The translations under genes and the position numbers were made by a program. Below, one piece after another: positions 51,249-61,865 of a stretch of DNA of 64,000 nucleotides. The notes below the pieces were generated by a model, which was not told the DNA's origin, did not search any database, and saw nothing but the letters and a program-made list of their open reading frames with translations. The DNA comes from Todiramphus chloris collaris (Eukaryota > Chordata > Aves > Coraciiformes > Alcedinidae): contig JANVCC010000014.1 in assembly GCA_025345505.1 (NCBI GenBank), positions 278,559 to 342,558 of the forward strand. Reading direction: 5' to 3'. Every line of letters begins with the position of its first letter. Positions within the stretch are counted from its first letter, which is position 1.

Positions 51249-52127
51249 AATTTAAAGTGGCTTGGCTGTAAACACTGTAATGTGGTTTGAAACCTGGCTA
51301 AATGATTATAAACACAGAGTAATGATAAACAGCAACACACTGAAACTGAGAGAGGTCTCTAATAATGATACATCTGCTCCTACTTATCTTCCTCATTTAT
51401 GACCCCCAAAAGGAAGTAAATGGCATACAGATGACAGTAATTCAACCCTAACTGGCACATGCAGAGGAATGATACAAAGGTGTACAAACAGAGCAGAAAC
51501 ACAGGCAGAAGATAATTACATGGGGTCCAATTTGGAAAGAGGTAATTCTGGGATGAGAGGAAGGAGGCTATAATCCAAAATATATATATATCCTCAGTGG
51601 GAGGAAGAAATGTAGGGGATGGTGAAGTTAGGGAAAATCAAAGTGACCTCCAGGATGGACTCTAATGAAAGATACAGTATATTTTTTTTAGCTAATTGTA
51701 CAAAGAGATGTGCAATGAAGACAAAAGAGACCTTTCTTCCAGTCTCAACTGGACCAATGCTTGCTACTTTGAGGTTTTGAGAAGAGAAAGGCTGGTGAAA
51801 TATTGAAAAGGCATATAAAGTTTAGGAGGGAGAACTTTTATTGCAAGAGATAATTCAAAAGTCTCCTTCTCCTTCCCTACTTTATGGATGCTAGTCATTG
51901 AAGATATTTCTTATCTTTCTAAATTATGAAAGGAATTACACATATTTACAACTTGTTCCTTTAGCATGAATGACAATAAAGCCGTAAACGATATATTGCC
52001 TTCAAAGTTTTATTGAAAGGTGGAACCTTTAAAAGTTCTGCAGTCAGATTTCTCTCTCAATAACCACACTGCAATGTCCAAAAAATTCTCATGAAGTCCA
52101 CCTTTATTTAGTGCTACTTTTCTGCAG
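51249..52127. other. Unassigned sequence before the assembly gap
   Basis: No gene seen. A short TA run at about 51579-51590. Confidence 0.5.
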
Positions 52128-52163
<36 letters not shown>

Positions 52164-52571
52164 NNNNNNNNNNNNNNNNNNNNNNNNNNNNNNNNNNNNN
52201 NNNNNNNNNNNNNNNNNNNNNNNNNNNNNNNNNNNNNNNNNNNNNNNNNNNNNNNNNNNNNNNNNNNNNNNNNNNNNNNNNNNNNNNNNNNNNNNNNNNN
52301 NNNNNNNNNNNNNNNNNNNNNNNNNNNNNNNNNNNNNNNNNNNNNNNNNNNNNNNNNNNNNNNNNNNNNNNNNNNNNNNNNNNNNNNNNNNNNNNNNNNN
52401 NNNNNNNNNNNNNNNNNNNNNNNNNNNNNNNNNNNNNNNNNNNNNNNNNNNNNNNNNNNNNNNNNNNNNNNNNNNNNNNNNNNNNNNNNNNNNNNNNNNN
52501 NNNNNNNNNNNNNNNNNNNNNNNNNNNNNNNNNNNNNNNNNNNNNNNNNNNNNNNNNNNNNNNAAAAAAAA
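52128..52571. other. Assembly gap (400 N) inside a poly-A tract
   Basis: 36 A bases, then N from 52164 to 52563 (exactly 400), then 8 A bases and an A/C-rich run (accaccaaacaaacaaac). The content of the gap is unknown. Long frames reported across it are meaningless. Confidence 0.99.
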
Positions 52572-54444
52572 CCACCAAACAAACAAACAAAAAAAAACTA
52601 AAAAAAAACCCTCAGGCTCTGAAAGCAACATAATCTCTGTCACCTCTAAACCTGGCACCTTATTTCTCCAGGGCCAATTAGCTGCTGGTATGAACTGGCT
52701 CAGATCCACTGGATTTGGATTGTCAAAACCTGTCCATGCATTTCATACTCCCAAAGATGTCATTTCCCTTTATGGGAGCAAATTATCTCAATGGAAGAGA
52801 ACTGGCTTTTTGTTTAGAAATATTTATGTTTATCTCTATTTGTTTGTTTTTACTGTTTCTTCTGCTTATTGCAGACTCTCCTATTCAAACATGCACAACT
52901 TAGCACACTTTGCAGTTTCAATTGTGGTTGAAGTCCAGGGTCTGCTGCACTTACTCTCTGCTGATGTGTCCAAAGTAAGGTGCTGTTGGGAACAAAGTAC
53001 TGCTAGAAGGCAGCTGTCTCTCAGCTCCGACTGCTTGTGAGCTTCTTTTTTCCAGTGCCAAGGAACACAAGGAAAATTCAGTAATATGTGGGTATGTGCA
53101 ACAGCCTTACCTCTGAAACCACTGCTAGGGCTTTTCTTCCACTGCCTTTTAGGGTATAGGCAGTAGTCAGCCACCTGTGGATTAAATAAGCGTGTTTTAT
53201 TCTGTGCTGGAACAGAATAAAGACAAGCTCTCAGCGCTGTTTTAGCTGAGGGGCATTAACAGACGAGCCCCAGGTGTAGGCATTGCAATTTATGCATGGC
53301 TTTGCCCACACTGCATGAAGATGATATTTTGAGATCCTTGCACATGCAGAGGGAGGGAAAAATAACATGAGAACAAGAGACATTTACTGATCATCAGATA
53401 AGGGCTCAAGATATGACTTAGACATAAATATGTTCAGCAGTGTCTGCGTGTGTGTGTGTATGCATAAGTATGTAGGCAATATATATAGACTTTTGTGAGT
53501 AATAATAAAATTATACTTTTGTCTCTCATCATTTATTGGCCATAACATTGTAATTCTACTTGCATGGCAGTTAGAAATATATCTCATTAAAACACCTTTG
53601 TGCCTTCTGTTGCCAGTTTAGACTTACTCTGATATATGAATCTATAGAAAAAAGCATGGTAGCACTCACTCAAGAAGACCTGACAGCTACCAGATACTAT
53701 CTTGCAATTTGTGGCATTGTTTGTTTCTGTTGCAGTGCACCATGCTAACAGGCATGGTCTTTGTATGATCCTTCAGCATATCCTTCTCTGCTCCTTCTGG
53801 TTCAGTTCAGAGCTGGAAACTTTAGGTTCCTATAGCCTTAAACTGTGTCTGGATCAAGCTTAGTAGTGTTCTTATATTGACACATGGCTGACGGTAGTCC
53901 TGTGACAGTGACAGTGTGTGTCCTGCTTGAGTAACTTCACATTTTAACCTCTTTCCTTGTAGATTCAGTTTCTCTCTACATGTATCTTCTCTGCGACATG
54001 TGGCTATGATAGTTTGTCACCTAAAATTTACACATTGAAATTATTTCTATGTGAGCAACACTTCAGTAAACCATAATACTCAAAGCCACTTCCAGGGACA
54101 AAGTCACTGTTCCAAGTGTGGAATATAGCTTCAGGTGGAAAATATGTCTAGGACAAAAAAAGTAATCTGTTTCTTTTTCCACATACTCATGTTTTTCTTA
54201 CTTCAGGTCACTGATGGCATAAAGAAAATGAAGTCCTTGAAAAAAGATAGGCTTGTATGTGTCATTTGGAAAACTGTTTGAGTCATTTCAAGAATATGCT
54301 TCAAATGGCCAGTATACTTCTTCCAAGAAAGTTTTCATGTCCTGTTGCTGCTTTTTTGTTTGTTTGTTTTATTGTGACCATCTTGCTTTCTCTAGAAATG
54401 TTTTCATGCTGTACATTTCCAGATACTTGATCTGAAAACTGATA
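52572..54444. other. Unassigned intergenic or intronic sequence
   Basis: No supportable gene. A short GT run (about 53445-53459). Confidence 0.5.
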
Positions 54445-54496
54445 ACTGGTTACTACCAGTTTACTGGTTACTACCAGTTTACTGGTAACTACCACA
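54445..54496. repeat. 18-base tandem repeat, about 2.9 copies, each a small hairpin
   Basis: The unit actggttactaccagttt stands twice without change (54445-54462 and 54463-54480), and a third copy with changes follows. Each unit contains ACTGGT-TACT-ACCAGT, a six-base stem with a four-base loop. Confidence 0.93.
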
Positions 54497-57400
54497 CTGA
54501 AATCTTGGATTTTAAAATTGTTACACTGTTAATCTAATAGTTCATATTGTTACTTTTAATATATAAAGGTTAAGCAATTACAAAGATGTCACTGGGCTGT
54601 ATCTTTTCACATTACCCTGATATATTTTGAACAAAAAGGTGTTTGGTGAGACTGACAAAGGCATGCTTAAATAAAGTTTAACAAGAAAGTGCTCTTCCAT
54701 AACTACTTAGCACATTTGTTACAAATTAGCTCTTCTTCATCAGTGGGAAGTAAATCACATCCATATAAATCTTCTGTCCATGTATTACTCCTAAAAGCAC
54801 TAAATCTGAGCAAGGTACTTTCTACAAAGTAGAAATGGCAACTACCCCAACTCCCCCAAAGATATTTCTTCTTAGACATATTCAGATGACAGCTTGGAAG
54901 CACTAATTCAGCTCAGTATCAAAAGCTAGATTTACTGTGGTAAATCACAAATAATAATAGTAATGAAGAAACATCTTAAAGAAGGCAGTAAATAGGCATA
55001 GGAATGAACATACCAGAGTCTCTTTGCCCTTTGCATTCTTTGCCCTTTTTCTAACCCTGCAGCAGAATTTTAGAAAATAGTTTTCTATCATTTGTGCTGT
55101 TTCACAGTGTAATGGAGGGTTCAGGGCAAGGAGCAGAATTTTGTTTCATTGTGATGAACTGTATGTGTGAAGAAGATTATTAGAGATATTTCACAAAATT
55201 CTTTCCTCAGCTTGTGAATAACAGCTTGCTTATTAAGTACTCTGCCACCTATCTGCATGAATGGCAGTATATTGTAAAAGATTATTATTGTTCCTCTAAG
55301 AAAAGATACGCCCTATGCTTGTAGTACTGAATACTTCCTGGATCATGTCATATTCAGATTATGCCTGAAAACCATTTTCTTGAATCAGTGAAAAGTATCA
55401 GACTGGAAAAATTTCATTTTACTTAACTGACTTAATTCTTACTCACCAGGAAACCAATTTGTTTTGACGCAACATCTATTTCCAGTAAAGACACCATCAG
55501 AATTGTTCTTGCCAAGAAATGAGGACTGAATTGCACAGTATTGCATGAATTATTCTTGTTTACTTTGCAAGGTTAAGTGCAGTTTAACCTGTGTTTTGCT
55601 TATATTAACTGTATATAACTGTGTGTTCTGAATTTATTTAAGACTCACTGGACCAGATTCACTATTTTACACCCATTGTTTGAGTGATGTCAGTAGAGCA
55701 AACCTGCCATGAATCTACTCATTTATCTAACTAGTTAAGACATGTCTGTGAGTGTTCCATGCATATGGAATCATCTAAACCAGTTTCACAGAGGTAAATC
55801 TAGTCCAGAGTCTGCCCACATTCATGGCCAATTCTAAAGGCAAGGCTATTCTATTATGCATCACAAGTCAATATGAATATGAATGGTATATGAAAAGAAG
55901 CTATTCTAACACAGTAAACTGTTCTGGATAAGAGTTCTTTTAAATCATACCCACAGTGAAGCCACAGGCAAAAATCGTATTCATTTTAACAGGGTGAGAA
56001 CTTCCATCTGCATTGGCTTCTTGTGTTTTCACAGTGGCTAAGTTAACAGGTACCTGATTTGGAATAACAGAAGTGGATAAAACCACACTACTAATAATTA
56101 TGCTATTTTTTTCTTTCACACAGAAGATAAGAAAAAGTGAAGTGTATGAAGGTAAAATATTATAGAAGTGCTAATCTTTCTAGTTTTCTCCACTCACCTC
56201 TTGCAAGTTGAATTTCGACATGCAGAGAGATTGGACTAGCTCTTTTCTAAATGATTCTGTGATATTTGCCTATAAAAATGACAAAGACTTTGCATAGGGT
56301 AAAGAAAAAGACTGTTAGAATCAAAGGGAATACTGAACTTTTCTCATTGAAGAAAGGTTTTCCCTATAAAAAAGTTTCTGTTGCTCTCTGTTACAGTACA
56401 AAATATTACAAATAGCAGTGGATATCATTCAAAATTAAGCTTACTCTAAACTTCTGACTGAATCTCCAAGTTCAGTGGAGGTATAAGTGAAATCTGTATT
56501 TTATAAATAAAGTTTAAGAAGAAACTGCTCTTAGAAATTTCAAGAGAAGTCAGGACAGTCATCTCTGTGTGCCATTTTTTTCTTGTACTCATATGGGAAG
56601 GAAATTCAGTGCATTATCAACCTAGTAAAATCCACAGTGAAGAAAAAAGCACTTGTTTTGGTGATCATATCTCATTTGAAAGATTTTCTTGGAATGTTTT
56701 TATTATTTACAGACAGAGAGTCCCTTACTTGGAAGATTTTTAAAGTTATTTTTGAGACTGGCAACTATTTCTTTCTACTGTCCAGTTTGGGTTTTAACTC
56801 TCCTCAACCCAATGTTCTTCTAGTTGGTCTACAAAAGTAGTTGGGGTTTTGTTAAGAAAAACTGAAGCTACATCACACAAATTATTGTGAGTATATGTTT
56901 TGTTCGACACTTCTGATCAGGCGATGACTCTAACAAAAGTTTTCCAATTTTTTATTGTATTATTCATACTCATATTAATGTTTTCCGCTCTTTGTATCTC
57001 AGCATGTGAGGTATAGTTCATATTGACCAAAATGCTGTCTACAGATGTGGCTTCAATACTGCACCCAGCTCTTACTTAGCCTAAGAGTTTCATCATTCAC
57101 AGGAAATGCACCCTAACATTTCAACCCTGAAAGCAATGGAGAACCAAAGATATATCCAAAATACAGTGCTTTGAAGTAGAAGAAAATATAAAATTATGTC
57201 TAGCTACATCTGAGAGTAGAAACAAAGGTGTTAATTTAAAACAAAAGTGATCTTTTTGTCCTTTGTCTTTACAGTACAGGTATCATATGCAATGCTGCTT
57301 TCTTGGAACTCTAGTGATAAAATATCTTTGCCTACTAGAGCTACCAACAGCTAGCTCAGCCTCTCTGGAGATTTTCTGACATGCTTTGTACAAATGAACA

Positions 57401-58457
57401 TGTGGCGATAGCACGAAAGAGAGTGTTGATTCCAGAGATGCCATAAAACTACTGATGCACTTGGGTATTTTGGAAGGCCACCAGACAGATGGATGGGTTC
57501 CAAATCCTACAGGTTTTAATTTAATTAACTAGGGATTTCTTCCCCTGAAATTAATTATTGAAATCTATTTTCAATTTTTCTTTTTTCAATTTCACCAACA
57601 AAACCAAGAAGATAACCTAGCTTAGTGTAATATCTAAACCAGAGAGATTTTGTCTAAAAGCAAAGCACGGCACTTGTATTCACTGGGTATGCACTACATG
57701 GTGACTTGTATTGGGAACTGAAGAATTATTTTTACAACTAAATAAATCACCCTATACATAAACTGTGTTCAGAAAAGTTATTTTTAATCCAAAACATGCT
57801 GGAAAATAGTATTTGGAATTTATGGCTCAATTCTGTAGAAAATTCCATAAAGTTCAATTTGAAGTGGCTGCCAATGCTTTTTCTATCCAACCAATTTCAA
57901 ATTTATTTTAATGCAGATTATCTTTATTATTACTTTTATCGTTACATGACACCCTATTATATAGCAGATGAAAGGAAATGTGACACTGCTGAAGGAACAC
58001 CAAATAAATATGAAGCTTTTAACAGTGATTCTGTGTGTTTAATAATAATCCCCAAACACAGCTATAACCAACATACCTTCTTAACACTACCATGCCCAAG
58101 GAAATACTGCAAATACCACTTCTTTTACATTTTCAGAAAAATCTTCTCATCCCAGTCTAACAGTACCAAAAAATCGCAGCCAAAACTGGTCTGTTTAAAT
58201 GCTTATCAGTAGAGAAGACCACATCTAATAAAAAGACTTGCTTTATTCTCTTCTTAACAAGTATGCTGAATATCATTAGATAATTTCAAAGATAACACGA
58301 ACATTTAATGTGTAAGTAACAACATACATTGAATTAATGGGACCAACTCTCACTGCTCAACACCAAGTACATATTTAATATCTTGCCAGTACTAGGATTT
58401 TAAAAGTCAAATGTGATTCTTTAATCAGATCAGCTTTTCAATTCAAAATCATTCAAC
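54497..58457. other. Unassigned intergenic or intronic sequence
   Basis: Nearly 4 kb of AT-rich sequence in which I see no gene, RNA gene or recognised repeat. The 138-codon frame at 57796-58212 is rich in Tyr, Asn, Phe and Ile, as chance frames in AT-rich DNA are, and has no domain. Confidence 0.5.
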
Positions 58458-58552
58458 TTTCATAGAATCATAGAATGTTTTGAGTTGGAAGGGACCCTTA
58501 AAGGTCATTTAGTACAACCTCTCCTACAGGGATCAGGGATGCCTTTAAATAG
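58458..58552 (-). mobile_element. Short CR1 3' end, minus strand
   Basis: tcatagaatcatagaatg, then 'gagttggaagggaccctta', 'aggtcatttagtacaacct' and 'cagggatcagggatgccttt', which is the 3' UTR of another CR1 subfamily. Only about 95 bases remain. Confidence 0.88.
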
Positions 58553-59568
58553 ATCATCATCATCATCCTCGTAGTATTCTCCCTCTGACTACAGACTATA
58601 CAGCTTATAAGGGCTAATCCCATGTCATGGTTGACCTTTAAGAGTTCAAAGCTTTAGTATTTCTGTCTCAGTCCCTATGGAAAATTAATTTAATTGGCAT
58701 GTAATTTACAATAACTACTAATGATACTATTGTTTTTATGTTTTCATTAAATACAAGAAAACTACTCTGGAACAAGACAGCAGTAACAGAATATGTTGCC
58801 AGGACAATTTTTCTTTGTGAGTTGAATGCTAAATAGATTACTTTAAACCATATCTAAATAGCCAGACAGAGGAAAATTATAAAGCAATCCAAGCAATAAA
58901 TTTATATTTTTTTCTGATTACTAGTTACTATCAGGGTATGTTGAAGTGATCTATGGTTTAATAACTCCGTAATAATAATAATAATCATCTATGGTTTAAT
59001 AACTTCAATTTTGCTTAATCTATTTGCTTTCAATGTCAGCAATTATTTGAATCAATATGGAATTTTTTATTTATGTTTTTATACTAGTATGAAGATACTA
59101 AACTTTTGCCACTCAGAAAATTAACCAGCATATTCCAGAGTTCTTAATACTATAGAAAGGAAGCATGCACAATAACGTGGAAAAAATGCAGAATATTAAG
59201 TAGAGCATAAAGGATTTGAGTAGGACAATAGGACTATGATGATTTTTTTGGAAGCAGAATTAAGCTCCTAAATGACTTCATGTGTTCTTAATGTTGCATC
59301 TGCTGCCCTCACTTCCTTTCTTGGTCACAGTATAAATAAATAGAAGGCACTGACTGCTGATTATGGAAGGTTTATGTTATCATTTTTAAGGATAAAGGGG
59401 TCAAGTTCATAGCTGTCATAATGATATAAATTTCAGATCAACCATGTGCTAACAGTATGGAAAACTCTAGAACTGACATTATATCCTGTTTCTATGCCTC
59501 CCTTTTCTCACAATATTATTGATATTGTGATTTAAAGTAATTGAGTAAATTTTATCTCCTCTATAGAT
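58553..59568. other. Unassigned AT-rich sequence
   Basis: No gene. Contains ATC and AAT trinucleotide runs (about 58552-58566 and 58971-58985). An 18-base direct repeat, atctatggtttaataact, flanks the second run at 58949 and 58987. Confidence 0.55.
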
Positions 59569-59640
59569 TCATAGAATCCTGAAGGTTGGAAGGACCTCAG
59601 GAAGATATTCTAATACAGCTATTAACTGTTGCAAGTTTAT
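59569..59640 (-). mobile_element. CR1 3' end trace, minus strand
   Basis: Only the terminal unit (ttcatagaatcctgaagg) and the block 'ttggaaggacctcaggaaga' remain, with a decayed continuation. Confidence 0.7.
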
Positions 59641-60163
59641 GCTGTAAGTTTTTCTTTTGATCCACTTAAATGACTGTGTTTCATCAAATTTAGCTAAGAT
59701 GGAATGATCCAGGAAGTATTTTGCTTTTGCAAGACCTCAGGCATTATGTTTTGGTTTTGCAAGTACAAAACCACCTCTTGTTTTGGTTTTGGATTTGGAC
59801 TGTCAGTCCAAAGGAAGCAATGAAAGAGAAGAGTGGTAATTATTTCAGGAGAATAGATTTGTAGCAAATAGATTTGTCTTGCTAGAGGTTGCAAGCTTAT
59901 TTAAATAAAAAAGATAAACTATAATTAATTTTTAATGTTCCATACCAAGAGTTGGAGAGCCATTTTGAGTACATTAACTTATGTACTCATTTATGTACAT
60001 TAACTCATATGCTTATGTATGTTAATCTAAAATGTCTTAATTAGAAGACATTTTATGTTTTTTCTGTTATGGACAATGACATAAAAATTTCAGAAATAAT
60101 GGATTTGACATTTGAGGCAAACTCTGCCCAGCTTCAAACGCAAAATGCTTGATGGTTAGGAGA
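59641..60163. other. Unassigned AT-rich sequence
   Basis: No gene. Imperfect repeats of 'tatgtactcatttatgtaca' at about 59980-60020. Confidence 0.5.
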
Positions 60164-60522
60164 AGAATCACAGAATCATGAATAGTAGAATCATACAATA
60201 CCATCATACAATACCATCATCTGGGACAATCTTTCTTGGGAAAAGATAAGGTTTAGATCAGATGGCTCAGCATCCCGTCCATCTGAATCTTAAAAGTGTC
60301 CAATATTAGGGACTCCATCACTTCTCTGGGAAGATTATTCCAATGGCTGACTGTCCTTGTTGTGAAAAAATTTCCTTTTGTGTACAGCCCTAATCTGCCC
60401 AGAAGTAACTTGTACCTATTACTTCTTGTCTTTTCCATGTGACTCCTTGTAGCCACCTGTTAAATACTGGAACATGGTGATAAGGTTTCCCCTACACCTT
60501 CTTTTCTCAAGGCTTAATAAGG
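60164..60522 (-). mobile_element. CR1 retrotransposon, 3' portion, left of an inserted LTR
   Basis: Decayed tail (agaatcacagaatcatgaat) with a duplicated 'catacaataccat', then the same subfamily sequence as the copy at 305-930 (ttattccaatggctgactgt; 'ttccatgtgactccttgtag'). The minus-strand frame at 60253-60456 gives a broken ORF2 C-terminus (TRSNRYKLLLGRLG...TRTVSHWNNLPREVMESL). It stops abruptly at 60522, where an LTR begins, and resumes at 61258. Confidence 0.92.
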
Positions 60523-61257
60523 TGTTTTGGTTTGAAAGACAGGTGTCTGCCAAGGAAGGCAGGAGTCCCCCTTGGAATGGAAATGCAACCCCCTCCCATC
60601 CGAATGCTTATAATTTTGAAATTAAGGGGCTTTCAGGCAAAGATGAGGAATACGAATAACCGTTCTTTACTAAATATATATATAACAAGGCAATCAAACA
60701 ACAATAACTACGGCAGTAACAGCAAACAGTGCCAGGAACCCAGTGCCAACCTCTCGGGGGCTCCCGGTGAGCAGGGAGGGTGCGATGGTCTCCCCGCCGC
60801 TCCAGAGCCAGCTCAGTCCCCACGTGGCAATGGCCGACAGAAAGCCTGTGTCACGAACCCCCCTGGGCAGCCGATCCCAGTGTCCAGCAGGATCCTCGGG
60901 AGACAGCAGGGGCAAAAGGAAAAGCAGGAAAACGCAGCAGAGACGACCTCTCTCCAAGCTGATCCTAGTGTCCTGCCGGATCCTCAGGAGGCAGCAGGGG
61001 TAGAAGGAGAGCAGAAGACGCAGTGGGGATGAGTTCTCTGCACCATGAGCAGCTTCTCCTCACCTCGAATGCAGGGAGCAAAACAAGAGTCCTAGGGGCT
61101 CCACCCAACCCCCTTTAATCGGCTGGCTGGACCCCTCCCCCTGTGGCCAGGTCCTTTTGTCTCTCTTAAGTACAGCAATTTATCTCCTTGACAAACAAGT
61201 ATGAAAAAATTCATTAAGAAAAGAAGGAAAACAGAATAACTCCCCAAAACACCAACA
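60523..61257 (-). mobile_element. Solo LTR, family 4, 735 bases, inserted in a CR1
   Basis: Starts TGTTTTGGTTTGAAAGACAG and ends CCAACA on the + strand, between the halves of one CR1. The flanks taagg (60518-60522) and caagg (61258-61262) look like a 5-base target duplication with one mismatch, which fits an ERVL- or similar class. It resembles an abundant neoavian LTR that I remember. Orientation is probably minus (GATTAAAGG-like promoter site on that strand near 61115), but this is uncertain. Two imperfect units of about 88 bases (from about 60871 and 60959: 'gatcc.agtgtcc..c.ggatcctc.ggag.cagcagggg') are repeated in tandem inside. Much higher GC and CpG than the surroundings. The frame at 60532-61032 and others here are LTR by-products. 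Confidence 0.9.
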
Positions 61258-61865
61258 CAAGGCCTTCCTCATATGACCAGCTTCCCAGTTCTTTGATCAT
61301 CTTTGTGGCCCTTCTCTGGTCCCTCTCCAGCCTGTCCACATTATTTTTTTTTGTATAGCAGAGAACAGAACTGAAAACAGTATTCCAAGCATGACTTGAC
61401 AAGCACCGAGTAGAGTGGGATAATGAGTTCTTTACCTGTGCCAGTGATTCTCTTGTTGATGCAGCCCAGCATCATGTTGACTTTCTTTGCCACAGCAGCA
61501 CACTGTTCACTCATATCGAGCTTGATGTCCACCAGGACTCCAGGTCCCTTTCCACAGAGCTGCTCCCAGGTCATACTGCACTCCTGGATTATGTTTTCCC
61601 AGGTACAAAATCTTACACCTGTGCTTACTGAACTTCATAAAATTCTTGTTATCCCACTTTTCCAGCCTATCCAGGCACACATCTTCCAGGTAACTTATGA
61701 ACATATTAAACAGTGTTGGGTCTAATATCAATCCCTGGGTGACCCCACTTGTTACAGGTTGCCAGGATAAAAAAGAGCTATTTACCAGAAATTTCTGGGT
61801 GCAGCCTATCAGCCAGTTTCGCACCCACCACACAGATCACTTGTCTAGACCACAACACAAAGAAA
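61258..61865 (-). mobile_element. CR1 retrotransposon, continuation right of the LTR
   Basis: Continues the broken CR1 with 'ccagcttcccagttctttga', 'ccttctctggtccctctcca' and onwards. Minus-strand frames 61341-61574 and 61507-61833 carry decayed ORF2 pieces: VTSGVTQGLILDPTLFNMFISYLEDV, MKFSKHRCKILYLGKHNPGVQY, CLEYCFQF. The RT motif C region (FADD) is missing between FISYLEDV and the next block, so there is an internal deletion. Similarity fades near 61865. Confidence 0.9.

Noticed and set aside
52010-53040. Long frames of 158-309 codons around the gap
   Set aside because: They consist mostly of N and poly-A.
57796-58212. 138-codon plus-strand frame
   Set aside because: Composition is that of AT-rich chance frames; no domain, splice or promoter signal.
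60532-61032. 166-codon plus-strand frame with Gln/Pro/Gly-rich end
   Set aside because: It is inside the family 4 LTR and repeats its 88-base units.
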